The translations under genes and the position numbers were made by a program. From NCBI GenBank assembly GCA_003214055.1, contig QCMD01000002.1:62001-126000 (forward strand): DNA of 64,000 nt. The letters run 5' to 3'. Source of the stretch: Prochlorococcus sp. AG-418-K17 (GTDB lineage: Bacteria > Cyanobacteriota > Cyanobacteriia > PCC-6307 > Cyanobiaceae). The stretch's first letter is position 1, and the number at the start of each line of letters is the position of its first letter. The notes under the pieces were generated by a model. The model searched no databases. It was not told the DNA's origin and was given only the letters and a program-made list of their open reading frames with translations. Below are positions 7,876 to 16,585 of the stretch, one piece after another.

Positions 7876-9099
7876 CTATTCAAAATTTTTAGGATTTTGA
7901 TCATATCTATGATTTAGAGGTATTTCAACTATCTCATTGTTATCACCAAATGATTCAATCTTGTTCAATGATTGCCTAAATAACCTTGCAGAAATAATTG
8001 GCATATCCCTTGGAACTGAAATTCTGTTTTTCAAATAACTTAAAGATTTTGCTGAAATAAATTTAGGAATCACAACCTCACCGGTAACCATATGTGATAA
8101 TGCGGATCTTAATGATTCATCAAATAATTCCTCTTTATATGGATTGTTTTTTATTAAGTTATCTTTATGTTTTAAAACTCTTTTTAGCGCATGCCTAGCA
8201 TAATAATTTAAATCACAATCTCTATTTAATTCTAAGTTACCTAGACCTTGACCATTGTCGATCAATTTAGAAAAAAAGATTTGTTGATCATTGCTCTGTT
8301 TGTAACATCCGCCCATTTGTGGTGGTAAGTCATGAGAATGCGTATGAAAATCTCCCTGAGTACCTCTATAAGTAGCTGTTCCCTCGAAAAGTGTAAGCCA
8401 TTTATTTATAAAAGGATAACTTTCTCTTAAATTAAACCCTTTGTAATAGCTTAAAGATGCATTCATTCTCTCCATATATGGAACAAAAATTATATCTCCA
8501 GTACCTGGCTCTACCCTGTCGGAATTGCTGCATGATGGATCAATAAATCCTGTTTTGGAAGTACTTAAGATTTTTTCAAATTTTAAAAGTGATTCTTCAA
8601 ATCTTTTTTTTCTAAAAGAATTATCTATAAAATTAAAGCCTTCCCTGCAAAGCCAATTACACCAAGATCTGAAAATTTCTCTCTCTAGTTTTCTTATTTC
8701 TCTAAGGCTAGTAGATGTTATAAATGACCCTACTGGGCCGAATTCATTTTCTAAGAATGATATGATATCGTCACTTTCTGTTATTATTTTACCTTTAAAT
8801 TCAATAGCAGGTAATTTGCCTGATCTGACTTTTTCAAGGAACCAACTTTCTTTTTGGCCGTAGCAAAACATATTTATTTTCTTGACTCTGTATGGAACTT
8901 TCTTAAATTCAAGCCATAACCATATCTTCTGACAGTAAGGACACCAAGAATGCCTATCTCTATATAGGGTAACTACTACATCATTTTTACTATGTCCAAA
9001 TAATCTTAAATTTGCGTAGGAATTATTTATACCATGGACTCTATCAAGATCTTCAACTTCAAATTTATTTAAATCATCCCATGTCAAAATCCCATTCAT
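7876..9099 (-). CDS. Glutathione S-transferase-like protein with thioredoxin-fold N-domain
   Basis: A 407-residue protein, about twice the length of a normal GST. The thioredoxin-like N-domain has CPYC at 53-56 and a cis-Pro region KLPAIEFKGKIITES (94-108), then a helical GST C-domain to about residue 250. The last 150 residues are an extra domain without a family I can name. The CPYC centre suggests glutaredoxin-like or omega-class (thiol transferase/dehydroascorbate reductase) chemistry rather than simple conjugation. It is divergent from glutathione reductase, whose product it probably uses. Confidence 0.8.
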   Translation of the reverse strand: MNGILTWDDLNKFEVEDLDRVHGINNSYANLRLFGHSKNDVVVTLYRDRHSWCPYCQKIWLWLEFKKVPYRVKKINMFCYGQKESWFLEKVRSGKLPAIEFKGKIITESDDIISFLENEFGPVGSFITSTSLREIRKLEREIFRSWCNWLCREGFNFIDNSFRKKRFEESLLKFEKILSTSKTGFIDPSCSNSDRVEPGTGDIIFVPYMERMNASLSYYKGFNLRESYPFINKWLTLFEGTATYRGTQGDFHTHSHDLPPQMGGCYKQSNDQQIFFSKLIDNGQGLGNLELNRDCDLNYYARHALKRVLKHKDNLIKNNPYKEELFDESLRSALSHMVTGEVVIPKFISAKSLSYLKNRISVPRDMPIISARLFRQSLNKIESFGDNNEIVEIPLNHRYDQNPKNFE

Positions 9100-9150
9100 T
9101 ATTTGAATTAAAGCTATAAACTAACGTTATATTAATTGATTAAAAAAGTC

Positions 9151-10515
9151 TTGGAATTTGAATTTGATTTAATTGTTGTTGGTGCTGGATCTGGAGGTCT
9201 CGCGGCGGCTAAACGTGCGGCTAGTTATGGAGCAAAAGTCGCAATCATAGAAGCAAATCAAATAGGAGGAACTTGTGTGATAAGGGGATGTGTGCCTAAG
9301 AAATTAATGGTTTATGCAGCTAAAAGTAAAAAAAATATGGATTCTTCTGAAGGATATGGATTAAAGAATGAAGGTATTAATTTTGAATCAAATATTTTGT
9401 TGAAGAATGTTAGAGAGGAGGTTTCTAGATTAAGTAATTTACATAGAAATTCTTTAAAAAAGTTGAATATAACTATTTTTGAAGGCTTAGGAAGATTTAT
9501 TACTCAAAATGAATTAGAAATTATTTGTTCAAACACAAAGAAAATTAAAAACAAAATAAGTTCAAAAAAAATTCTTATTTCAGTTGGAGGTAAACCAAAG
9601 AAATTAAATATTCCTGGGATAGATTTGGCATGGACTAGTGATGATATTTTTGAATTAGAAAAGTTTCCCAAATCAATTTTAATAGTAGGAGGTGGATATA
9701 TTGCTTGTGAATTTGCTTCTATTTTCAGAAATTTAGGTACTGAAGTAACTCAATTAATTAGAGGTCAACATTTACTTAATGGTTTTGATGAGGATCTTTC
9801 TTCATGCCTAGAGGAATCAACTACTTTTACTGAAATCAATATAATCTCCAATACTCAATTAAAGTCTATCAAGAAAGTAAATGGAAATCTGGAATCTACC
9901 CTAGACTCGGGAGATAAAATTCTAACTAATAATATCCTTATTGCTACAGGAAGAGAACCAAATCTTTTGCCTTTAAATTTAGATTTTTTAAATCTAAAGA
10001 TGGATGGCCAATATTTAGATGTCGATGAACTTAATCAAACAAGCAACGCAAATATTTTTGCAGTTGGCGATATCATAAATAAGCCAAATTTAACTCCAGT
10101 AGCAATAGAACAAGGGAGAGTTTTTTCGGATAATTTTTTTAATGACCAAAAAAGAAAAGTAAATTATGAAAATATCCCTAAGGCCGTTTTTACTATTCCA
10201 GAAATTTCAACAGTTGGCTTAAGTGAGAAAAGAGCTAAAGAGATTTACTCTGAAAAAAATATAAAAATTTTCAAATGCAAATTTACCCCTATGTCTAATA
10301 CCTTTAAAAAGAATAAATCAAAATGTATGTTGAAGATTGTAGTTCATAAGCTAACTGACAAAGTCTTGGGATGTCATATGTTTGGAGAAACATCATCTGA
10401 GATTATTCAAATGGTATCAATTTCATTAAATGCAGGGATAACAAAAAAAGAATTTGATATTACTATGGCTTTGCACCCAACTATCTCAGAAGAATTTGTG
10501 ACTATGTATGGATAA
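9151..10515 (+). CDS. gor: Glutathione reductase (NADPH)
   Basis: An FAD-dependent disulfide reductase that regenerates GSH from GSSG. From the TTG at 9151, MEFEFDLIVVGAGSGG starts the FAD-binding fold. The redox-active cysteines are C42 and C47 in GGTCVIRGCVPKK, and the NADPH fold has VGGGYIACEFASIFRNLG. The second FAD motif is IFAVGDI and the dimer-interface active-site His lies in HPTISEEFV. The frame stays open to a TTG at 9136, giving 459 residues, but the internal TTG removes an unconserved tail. There is no ATG. It is divergent from the GST-like gene with about 50 bp between starts. Confidence 0.93.
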   Translation: MEFEFDLIVVGAGSGGLAAAKRAASYGAKVAIIEANQIGGTCVIRGCVPKKLMVYAAKSKKNMDSSEGYGLKNEGINFESNILLKNVREEVSRLSNLHRNSLKKLNITIFEGLGRFITQNELEIICSNTKKIKNKISSKKILISVGGKPKKLNIPGIDLAWTSDDIFELEKFPKSILIVGGGYIACEFASIFRNLGTEVTQLIRGQHLLNGFDEDLSSCLEESTTFTEINIISNTQLKSIKKVNGNLESTLDSGDKILTNNILIATGREPNLLPLNLDFLNLKMDGQYLDVDELNQTSNANIFAVGDIINKPNLTPVAIEQGRVFSDNFFNDQKRKVNYENIPKAVFTIPEISTVGLSEKRAKEIYSEKNIKIFKCKFTPMSNTFKKNKSKCMLKIVVHKLTDKVLGCHMFGETSSEIIQMVSISLNAGITKKEFDITMALHPTISEEFVTMYG

Positions 10516-10517
10516 AA

Positions 10518-11597
10518 TTATGAATTAGAAATTTTTAATTTTTCTTGAACAATCAGAAACACTATAAGTAAAGCAAAGTAGATAAATAAACCTATCCTTA
10601 ATTCAGAAAGGAAGTTAAATCTATTTAGGAAAAGTATCTTATCGAGAATGTAGAAAATATAAAGATTAAGCAAAATAAATCCTTCAACTCGGGTGATTTT
10701 TCCTTTGCTCCAAAAAATTGGTAAGCATGCAAAAGTAGTTAAAACCATAAAAGGTAAGTCAACCCTTATTAGACTTTGTTCAATTACTAAACCGTTAAAT
10801 CCTGAAAAAATACTGCAACTTCCCAGGATTAAAAGTTGATTGAGCAAATTGCTTCCTATTACATTACCTATCGCAAGATCTGTTTTACCTTTAAATGCAG
10901 CAATTATTGAAGTTACTAATTCTGGTAAAGATGTTCCAGTTGCAACTATAGTTAATCCTATAACAATTTCATTTACACCCAAAAGAGTAGCAAGCCTTTG
11001 AGAACCATTTACTAAAATATTTGAACCAAAGCTTAAAAGAAATATTCCCAATATTAACTTAAGTAAAATGTTAAGCTTCCCTTTGGAGTTATCTTTTAAT
11101 TCTTCTATATCTGGTTCAGCATCTTTTGTTTCCTCTCCTTTCTCATTAATAGTATTAATTTCCCATATCGTATTTAAGATTAAACAAAATATAAGAAATA
11201 CCCCTGCTTGCAATGTTAATAAGCCTGTTGATGACATAGCCCAAACTGCACAAGAAATTGCCATTAAAAGAGGCACATCTCTCCTGACTATTCTGCTTTT
11301 TACTTTAAGGGGTGTTATCAATGAGCTTATACCCAAAACAACGAGAACATTAAAAATATTGCTTCCAATTACATTGCTTGCAGCAAGAGAATCACTGCCT
11401 TTCAAAATTGAACTCAAACTTACCAACAACTCAGGAGAGCTTGTTCCAAGAGAAACAACAGTCAAACCAATTACTATTTGAGGTATTCCTAAAATTAAAG
11501 ATAAAAAAATGGCTCCTTGAATAAAGAACTCTCCTCCAGCAAAAAGAAGAACTACGCCTAAAACTATTTCTATTATTGGAAAAAAAAAGTCACTCAT
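10518..11597 (-). CDS. CaCA-family Na+/Ca2+ (cation/proton) exchanger
   Basis: An integral membrane antiporter of 359 residues with about ten hydrophobic helices in two homologous halves. The alpha repeats are GLTVVSLGTSSPELLVS with SNVIGSNIFNVL in the first half, and GLTIVATGTSLPELVTS with GNVIGSNLLNQL in the second. A charged cytosolic loop of about 30 residues (around 150-175, rich in E and K) separates the halves. Homologues exchange Ca2+ for Na+ or H+ across the plasma membrane. Ion choice cannot be read from sequence. Its stop is 2 bp from the convergent gor stop. Confidence 0.9.
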   Translation of the reverse strand: MSDFFFPIIEIVLGVVLLFAGGEFFIQGAIFLSLILGIPQIVIGLTVVSLGTSSPELLVSLSSILKGSDSLAASNVIGSNIFNVLVVLGISSLITPLKVKSRIVRRDVPLLMAISCAVWAMSSTGLLTLQAGVFLIFCLILNTIWEINTINEKGEETKDAEPDIEELKDNSKGKLNILLKLILGIFLLSFGSNILVNGSQRLATLLGVNEIVIGLTIVATGTSLPELVTSIIAAFKGKTDLAIGNVIGSNLLNQLLILGSCSIFSGFNGLVIEQSLIRVDLPFMVLTTFACLPIFWSKGKITRVEGFILLNLYIFYILDKILFLNRFNFLSELRIGLFIYFALLIVFLIVQEKLKISNS

Positions 11598-11716
11598 ATT
11601 TAGGCTTTTATTTAGATAATAAAAATTTTCATAATTAGTTAATAACTATCCTCGAATATCTATAATTTATTGTCAATTTAAATTTGCTGTTAAAATTGAT
11701 TAAATAGAAAAAATTT

Positions 11717-12763
11717 TTGAAGACATTAACCATAATAAAACCTGATGATTGGCATTTACATTTAAGAGAAGGTCTTGTATTAAAAAATATTATTCATTTT
11801 ACTTCAGAATATTTTGGAAGAGCCATTGTCATGCCAAACACTAAAAGTCCTATAACAACAATCAATAACGCTATTTCTTATAAGAAATCTATTGTTGAAG
11901 CTTTACCTGAAAGTTCTAAGTTTGAACCATTAATGACACTATATCTTACAGATGAGACTGAAAAATCAGAATTAATAAGTGGTTTCAAAAATAATGTCTT
12001 TTTTGCAGCAAAATTATATCCTGCTAATGCAACAACTAATTCCAGCCATGGAGTTAAGAAAATAGAAAATCTATATGATATTTTTGAAGCAATGCAAGAG
12101 TCCGGAATGCCTCTCTTGATTCATGGAGAAGTGACTGATTCTGAAATCGATGTATTTGATCGAGAAGAAGTCTTTATTGATAGAGAACTTAAACCTATAG
12201 TTAAAAGATTTCCAAAATTAAAAATTGTTTTAGAACATATAACCACCTCTTATGCAGTAGATTTCGTTAAAGAAAATAATATTGGTGCTACCATTACCCC
12301 GCATCATTTGCACATAAATAGAAATGCAATGTTTTTTGGAGGCTTAAATAGTGATTTTTATTGTTTACCTGTCGCTAAAAGGGAAAATAATAGACTAGCC
12401 TTAAGAAAAGCCGCTACAAGTGGAAAAGAATGTTTTTTCTTAGGGACTGATTCTGCCCCACACCTGAGACAGTGGAAAGCTTTTTGTGGATGTGCAGGTA
12501 TTTTTAATTCGCCGATAGCAATAGAAAGTTACTTGACAGTATTTGAAGAAGAAAATGCTCTAAATAATTTTGAAAAGTTTGCAAGTTTGAACGGGCCTAA
12601 TTTTTATAATTTGCCTCCAAATAAAGAAAAATTAAAATTAGTATCTAGACCTAATAAAGTTGTTGAATTTATCGACATTATTGATGGGAAAAATATTGTC
12701 GGTCAAATAAAACCATTTCACGCTGGCGAAACTTTAAAATGGCAAGTTGAACCCATAAATTAA
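11717..12763 (+). CDS. pyrC: Dihydroorotase (PyrC type)
   Basis: Third step of pyrimidine synthesis, closing carbamoyl-aspartate to dihydroorotate. The 348-residue length and sequence match the E. coli PyrC class. The zinc ligands H13 and H15 lie in DDWHLHLREG, the carboxylated lysine lies in AAKLYPANATTN, later histidines in LLIHGEV and LEHITT, and the catalytic Asp in LGTDSAPH. The start is TTG (11717), since no in-frame ATG precedes the conserved N-terminus. It is a single gene with its own upstream region of about 120 bp, followed on the same strand by an outer-membrane protein gene. Confidence 0.93.
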   Translation: MKTLTIIKPDDWHLHLREGLVLKNIIHFTSEYFGRAIVMPNTKSPITTINNAISYKKSIVEALPESSKFEPLMTLYLTDETEKSELISGFKNNVFFAAKLYPANATTNSSHGVKKIENLYDIFEAMQESGMPLLIHGEVTDSEIDVFDREEVFIDRELKPIVKRFPKLKIVLEHITTSYAVDFVKENNIGATITPHHLHINRNAMFFGGLNSDFYCLPVAKRENNRLALRKAATSGKECFFLGTDSAPHLRQWKAFCGCAGIFNSPIAIESYLTVFEEENALNNFEKFASLNGPNFYNLPPNKEKLKLVSRPNKVVEFIDIIDGKNIVGQIKPFHAGETLKWQVEPIN

Positions 12764-12836
12764 CAAAAATAAAATTTGTATTAAATTACACAATTTTACC
12801 AATAATTGAAATGATTTAATACTACAAAAAATAAAA

Positions 12837-13466
12837 ATGAAATTCCAAAATAAAATAAGTCAATTATCAATCCTGACTTTAAGTTCAATTGCTTTGCTGT
12901 CTTGTGATTTAGCAAAGGCTGATGAGTATGAAAAAGGCTTTTACAGTACGATAAGTGTTGGTATGGGTAAATTTTCAGAAATTGTTCAAGGAGCTGGACA
13001 GCCAAATATTGAGACCGATCCAGGATTTAGTTTCGAAGGAAGTATTGGATATGATTTTGGGAAGACTTTTAGGACAGATTTAAGTTACACCAATACAACC
13101 TCAAGTGTTGTTCTTGCGGCAGAATCCCCTGATGGTAAATTTGAAGCCATAATGTTAAATGCATACTTAGATTTCCCTATAGAAGATACAAGATGGGAAC
13201 CTTTTCTTGGAATTGGAGCAGGTACTGCTAATGCCGATTTGGAAAATTTATGTACAGCTGCAGCAAATACCGATTGTACAGATAATGTTTTTGCTTATGG
13301 ATTAAGTGGAGGTGTGAATTATTATCTAGATTCAATAACTGCAATATCTGCCAAAATTTCTTATATAGGTTTTGGAGATATTACAATAACTGATCAAGGT
13401 GCTGCTACGACTATACAGGATTCGGAAACTTTATCAGCCCATGTAGGAATAAAATTTAAATTCTAA
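12837..13466 (+). CDS. Outer-membrane beta-barrel protein (OMP_b-brl type)
   Basis: A 209-residue exported protein. Residues 1-28 form a signal sequence. It contains LLSC (a lipobox-like site) as well as a possible type I site at AKADE, so lipid attachment is possible but not certain. The mature part alternates polar and hydrophobic residues with Gly/aromatic turns (GFYSTISVGMG, GSIGYDFGKTFRTDLSYT, WEPFLGIGAGTAN) and ends HVGIKFKF with a terminal aromatic, the classic barrel C-terminus. About eight strands are expected. Two cysteines (ENLCTAAANTDCTDN) may form a loop disulfide. The role in the outer membrane is unknown. Confidence 0.75.
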   Translation: MKFQNKISQLSILTLSSIALLSCDLAKADEYEKGFYSTISVGMGKFSEIVQGAGQPNIETDPGFSFEGSIGYDFGKTFRTDLSYTNTTSSVVLAAESPDGKFEAIMLNAYLDFPIEDTRWEPFLGIGAGTANADLENLCTAAANTDCTDNVFAYGLSGGVNYYLDSITAISAKISYIGFGDITITDQGAATTIQDSETLSAHVGIKFKF

Positions 13467-13594
13467 TTTTCAAAAATTCAACTATTAATTTAAGTTTTCT
13501 TCAAATATTTTTAATGAAATACTTTTTACTTATTGAAAAGAGAAATATCTAGCGCGTCTATTGCTCCCTAAAAATGTAAATATTCTCATTTTTC

Positions 13595-13624
13595 TTGGTT
13601 AATTGAGATACTTTCGGCTACGAT
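13595..13624 (+). promoter_or_regulatory. Candidate sigma-70 promoter for tRNA-Leu
   Basis: TTGGTT (13595-13600) and TACGAT (13619-13624) are separated by 18 bp and end 20 bp before the mature tRNA. The assignment rests on motif and position only. Confidence 0.3.
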
Positions 13625-13644
13625 TAAATAGCGCAAATTCCTTT

Positions 13645-13730
13645 GGGAGTGTGGCGGAATTGGTAGACGCGCCGGACTTAAAATCCGTCGAGCGCTTTAG
13701 CTCGTGGGGGTTCAAGTCCCCCCACTCCCA
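13645..13730 (+). tRNA. tRNA-Leu (anticodon UAA)
   Basis: An 86-nt cloverleaf with a 7-bp acceptor stem (GGGAGTG at 13645-13651, CACTCCC at 13723-13729, discriminator A), D-arm GGCGGAATTGGTAGACGC, anticodon TAA at 13679-13681, a long variable arm (GAGCGCTTTAGCTC) as expected for class II tRNA-Leu, and a T-arm GGGGGTTCAAGTCCCCC. CCA is not encoded. The anticodon loop is uninterrupted, so there is no group I intron of the kind found in many other cyanobacterial and plastid tRNA-Leu(UAA) genes. Confidence 0.97.
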
Positions 13731-13807
13731 TTCTTAAACTATTTAATTTTATTCTTACGTTAACTTTAAATAATTGTTATGTTTAACTAAAACAACCATA
13801 AATCAAT

Positions 13808-14041
13808 ATGGAAAGTATTTTCAATAATTCACTTGCTACTTTTATTGCCTACATTGGAATTATATCTGTTTATTTATTAATTATTCCATTAATACTATTT
13901 TACTGGATGAATAATAGATGGAATATTATGGGAAAATTCGAGAGACTAGGAATTTATGGACTTGTATTTCTATTTTTCCCAGGCTTAATTTTGTTTTCTC
14001 CATTTTTAAACCTTAGATTAAAAGGAAGTGGCAAAGGATAA
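13808..14041 (+). CDS. ndhL: NAD(P)H-quinone oxidoreductase subunit L
   Basis: A small (77-residue) oxygenic-photosynthesis-specific subunit of NDH-1, found in the thylakoid membrane near the ferredoxin/quinone side. It has two hydrophobic helices (about 12-34 and 48-66) joined by the conserved [19 protein letters not shown]. The complex supports cyclic electron flow, respiration and CO2 uptake. It is followed after 4 bp by a DUF3007 gene and then trpA, an order I recall as conserved in this lineage. Confidence 0.92.
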   Translation: MESIFNNSLATFIAYIGIISVYLLIIPLILFYWMNNRWNIMGKFERLGIYGLVFLFFPGLILFSPFLNLRLKGSGKG

Positions 14042-14045
14042 ATAA

Positions 14046-14366
14046 TTGACTAAAGGTAAAGTTTTACAATTAGGAATATTTATTGCATTAATAGGATTAA
14101 TTAGTTTTTATATAACACCACAAATTGGAATAGATAACTTTACTGCTAACACTATCTCCAGTTGTATATTAATTCTGATTGTTATAACTTGGACCTCAAC
14201 CTACGTTTATAGAGTAGTAAGTGGAAAAATGACTTTTATGGAACAAAGAAAGCGTTATAGAAAAGAGTACGAAAAAGTTGTTAATGATAAAATAGAAACC
14301 AAGTTCAATGAATTGTCAAAGGAAGAGCAGGAAAAACTAATGGAAGATTTGGAAAAAAATCCATAA
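14046..14366 (+). CDS. DUF3007 membrane protein
   Basis: A 106-residue cyanobacterial/plastid-lineage protein starting at TTG 14046, only 4 bp after ndhL. Two transmembrane helices (about 6-26 and 36-57) are followed by a charged helical tail (MEQRKRYRKEYEKVVNDK, then EELSKEEQEK-like acidic sequence) that should face the cytoplasm or stroma. DUF3007 proteins have no firm function known to me. Tight linkage to ndhL suggests a role in the NDH-1 complex or thylakoid membrane (inference). Confidence 0.82.
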   Translation: MTKGKVLQLGIFIALIGLISFYITPQIGIDNFTANTISSCILILIVITWTSTYVYRVVSGKMTFMEQRKRYRKEYEKVVNDKIETKFNELSKEEQEKLMEDLEKNP

Positions 14367-14397
14367 ATTTCAAAGCGAAATTAAAAACTACCAAATC

Positions 14398-15234
14398 ATG
14401 AACGAAAACAAATTTAAAATGACTAAAAATGACCCTTTATCGAAGATAGATAAGAAGTTTTTTGAGTTGAAAAATCATAATAAACTAGCCTTAATGCCGT
14501 TCATAATGGCGGGTGATCCCAATATTGATATAACATCCGAGATTTTATTAAAATTGCAAGAAAACGGAGCTGACCTTATTGAATTAGGGATCCCATATAG
14601 TGATCCTCTTGCTGATGGACCTATTATTCAATTGTCTGCATCCAGAGCCTTAAACTCAGGTACTACTCCTATAAAAGTAATCAAACTTTTAGAGTCTTTA
14701 AAAGAAAAATTAAATATTCCAATTATACTTTTTACTTACTTTAATCCTCTATTGAGTTTTGGATTTGAAAAGTTTTGCGAGATGGCATCCAATGCTGGAG
14801 TTTCTGGGCTGATAATTCCAGATCTTCCTCTAGAAGAAGCTTATAAATTTTCTAAAATTATTCGCAATTATTGTATGGACTTGATCTTACTTGTAGCTCC
14901 CACAACTCCTTCTGAAAGGATGAAAACTATATCCAACAATACCAGAGGATTTACCTATTTAGTGAGCGTTACTGGTGTAACCGGTGAAAGAAATGAAATG
15001 GAAACCAGAGTAGAAAATCTAATTACTAAATTAAAAGAAATAAGTTCTAAGCCAGTCGCTGTTGGTTTTGGAATTTCTTCCTCTGAACATGTTAATAAAG
15101 TTCGAGCATGGGGTGCAAATGGAGTAATTATTGGAAGCGCATTTGTAAAAAGGATTTCTTCTTCAAATGAAAAAGAAGTGGTAGATAAAGTTGGCAATTA
15201 TTGTCGAGAAATGCGTATGGCTGCTGATCAATAG
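14398..15234 (+). CDS. trpA: Tryptophan synthase alpha chain
   Basis: Cleaves indole-3-glycerol phosphate to indole and glyceraldehyde 3-phosphate, with indole passed to TrpB. The 278-residue TIM barrel carries MAGDPNIDIT, the catalytic Glu in IELGIPYSDPLADGP (about residues 60-75), the catalytic Asp in GLIIPDLPLEEA, GFTYLVSVTGVTGER and the phosphate-binding VGFGISSSEH and IIGSAFVK. The first ten residues before KNDPLSKIDKKFFEL may be extra, since an in-frame ATG lies seven codons in. It ends a plus-strand run with ndhL and DUF3007. Confidence 0.94.
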   Translation: MNENKFKMTKNDPLSKIDKKFFELKNHNKLALMPFIMAGDPNIDITSEILLKLQENGADLIELGIPYSDPLADGPIIQLSASRALNSGTTPIKVIKLLESLKEKLNIPIILFTYFNPLLSFGFEKFCEMASNAGVSGLIIPDLPLEEAYKFSKIIRNYCMDLILLVAPTTPSERMKTISNNTRGFTYLVSVTGVTGERNEMETRVENLITKLKEISSKPVAVGFGISSSEHVNKVRAWGANGVIIGSAFVKRISSSNEKEVVDKVGNYCREMRMAADQ

Positions 15235-15329
15235 ATATTAATCTTAAAATTATCCCTTTATTTTTTTATGAAAATTATATTTCAGCGAAGGAGCTTTTAA
15301 AGGATTATTTTTAATTAATTAAATTATTT

Positions 15330-15686
15330 TTAGGAATCTTCATTAGGTAATAATCTTATTTGCTTTCCTCTAAATTTTATTTCAAATTCATCTCCTGCTT
15401 TTAAATCTAAAAGGGCTGTGTAAGCTTTACCAATCAAAAGATTTCCGTTACCCTGTACTGTTGCTATGTAACTTAATTTTCTACCCCCTTTCCCAATACT
15501 TGTGGATCCTTTATCACCAAGATTTACTCCTTTTGCTTCTAAAAGTGCTTCATAAAATGATGTGAAATTTAATCGCTCGCCCCCATTTTTCTTTGTGGAA
15601 ACATAACCGCAAGCGCGAACAAGATCAGATTTGCTAACTTCACCAAGTTCTTTAACTTTTGCAAGAAGATCGCTACCTGTGAGCAT
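15330..15686 (-). CDS. cyAbrB-type transcriptional regulator
   Basis: A 118-residue protein of the cyanobacterial AbrB family. The N-terminal part is LTGSDLLAKVKELGEVSKSD, followed by ACGYV and a linker. The C-terminal AbrB-like DNA-binding segment runs from LSYIATVQGNGNLLIGKAY to FEIKFRGKQIRLLP. In other cyanobacteria cyAbrB proteins affect nitrogen/carbon balance, hydrogenase and stress genes and bind DNA with low sequence specificity. It faces away from the YciI gene. The shared 100-bp AT-rich space contains CAATTA-T-TAATTG (15743-15755), a possible operator. Confidence 0.88.
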   Translation of the reverse strand: MLTGSDLLAKVKELGEVSKSDLVRACGYVSTKKNGGERLNFTSFYEALLEAKGVNLGDKGSTSIGKGGRKLSYIATVQGNGNLLIGKAYTALLDLKAGDEFEIKFRGKQIRLLPNEDS

Positions 15687-15786
15687 AATTAATTAAAAGA
15701 AAGTTATCCTTAAATAACATAGCAATTTGTGTGTAATTTATGCAATTATTAATTGTTTATTTATTCAATTTAATTATATTAAAAGA

Positions 15787-16056
15787 ATGGAAAAGTTTAT
15801 AGTTTTTGGGGAGTACTGCGAGGACGCAATTACTAAAAGGGAGCCATTTCGTGAACAGCATCTTAATAGACTTAGAAATTTAAAAGATAAGAATATTTTA
15901 GTTACTTTAGGCCCTACGAAATGTACTAAATATTTATTCGGTATTTTTAATGCTAATGACGAAAATCAATTAAGAGATTTAATAGAGGATGATATATATT
16001 GGGAAAAAGGAATATGGATTAAGTATGATATTTATCCTTGGGTACAGGCTTTCTAA
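15787..16056 (+). CDS. YciI-family protein
   Basis: An 89-residue dimeric alpha-beta barrel type protein. MEKFIVFGEYCEDAITKREP has the YCII pattern with a conserved acidic/His-like active-site region, followed by REQHLNRLRNLKDKNIL, GPTKCTKYLFGIFNA and DDIYWEKGIWIKYDIYPW. The biochemical role of YciI proteins is unsettled. The frame is open for 20 codons upstream, to 15727, but the extra residues are hydrophobic, unconserved and overlap the promoter region of cyAbrB, so I use the ATG at 15787. Confidence 0.85.
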   Translation: MEKFIVFGEYCEDAITKREPFREQHLNRLRNLKDKNILVTLGPTKCTKYLFGIFNANDENQLRDLIEDDIYWEKGIWIKYDIYPWVQAF

Positions 16057-16267
16057 ATAAAATTTAGATTTATTTGATTATTATTTATAAGAAAAAAAAT
16101 AACATTCGAATATTATTTAATTAATAATTTAAGTTCTTTATCTAATAAAATAAATTAATGATTTATATTATTTATTTTTTATAATTAAAAAAAATAATGA
16201 TCTTTAAAAAACTTTTAAGTACATTAAGTAGTTTTTAAATTAAAAATGTATCTTAAATAAATATTTA
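16057..16267. other. AT-rich intergenic space, nothing recognised
   Basis: A 211-bp convergent space between the YciI gene and the HTH gene, made almost wholly of A and T with several short AT palindromes. I see no ORF above 10 codons, no GC-rich terminator stem and no RNA gene. Confidence 0.6.
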
Positions 16268-16585
16268 TTAATTGGCATCTTTATTTATTTGGTTTACTAA
16301 TGAGTCAATATCTAATTGATTATAAGGTAAAAATTCTTTTTTTTCTGGAGATTCAGTTTTAACATTATTAAGCCAATTTTGCTCTATCTTGATGAGATTT
16401 TTAGCGATATTAAACATGCCTCCTTTCTTATATAACTCTTTAACTTTAAGTATGATTTCTGATGTTCTACTAGATTTAATCTTTAATTCATTAGCTAAAT
16501 CTTTCTGATTGAACCCGTGTGATTTTAGCCAATCTTTAATGAAAGCAATTAGTTCTTCTTCTTCTTGCTGAGAAAGTTTACTCAT
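16268..16585 (-). CDS. Small helix-turn-helix protein, unknown role
   Basis: A 105-residue soluble protein. Residues about 5-50 contain an acidic N-terminal helix (SQQEEEELIAFIKDWLKS) and a Cro/CI-like helix-turn-helix, FNQKDLANELKIKSSRTSEI. The rest is helical (AKNLIKIEQNWLN) with a polar tail. I recognise no named family. Its ATG directly abuts the stop of the DUF1232 gene upstream (0 bp gap), so they are one transcription unit. It could regulate or assist that membrane protein, but nothing in the sequence proves it. Confidence 0.7.
   Translation of the reverse strand: MSKLSQQEEEELIAFIKDWLKSHGFNQKDLANELKIKSSRTSEIILKVKELYKKGGMFNIAKNLIKIEQNWLNNVKTESPEKKEFLPYNQLDIDSLVNQINKDAN

Noticed and set aside
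11068-11481. 137-codon plus-strand ORF
   Set aside because: It lies wholly antisense to the cation exchanger, whose paired alpha repeats establish the minus strand as coding.
12796-13005. 69-codon minus-strand ORF
   Set aside because: It is antisense to the signal region of the outer-membrane protein gene, with no recognisable domain.
15235-15329. Rho-independent terminator between trpA and cyAbrB
   Set aside because: Only three-base stems can be drawn near AGCGAAGGAGCT, and no convincing GC stem precedes a T run.
15727-15786. Upstream extension of the YciI-family frame
   Set aside because: It adds 20 unconserved hydrophobic residues across a promoter region. ATG 15787 starts exactly at the family N-terminus.
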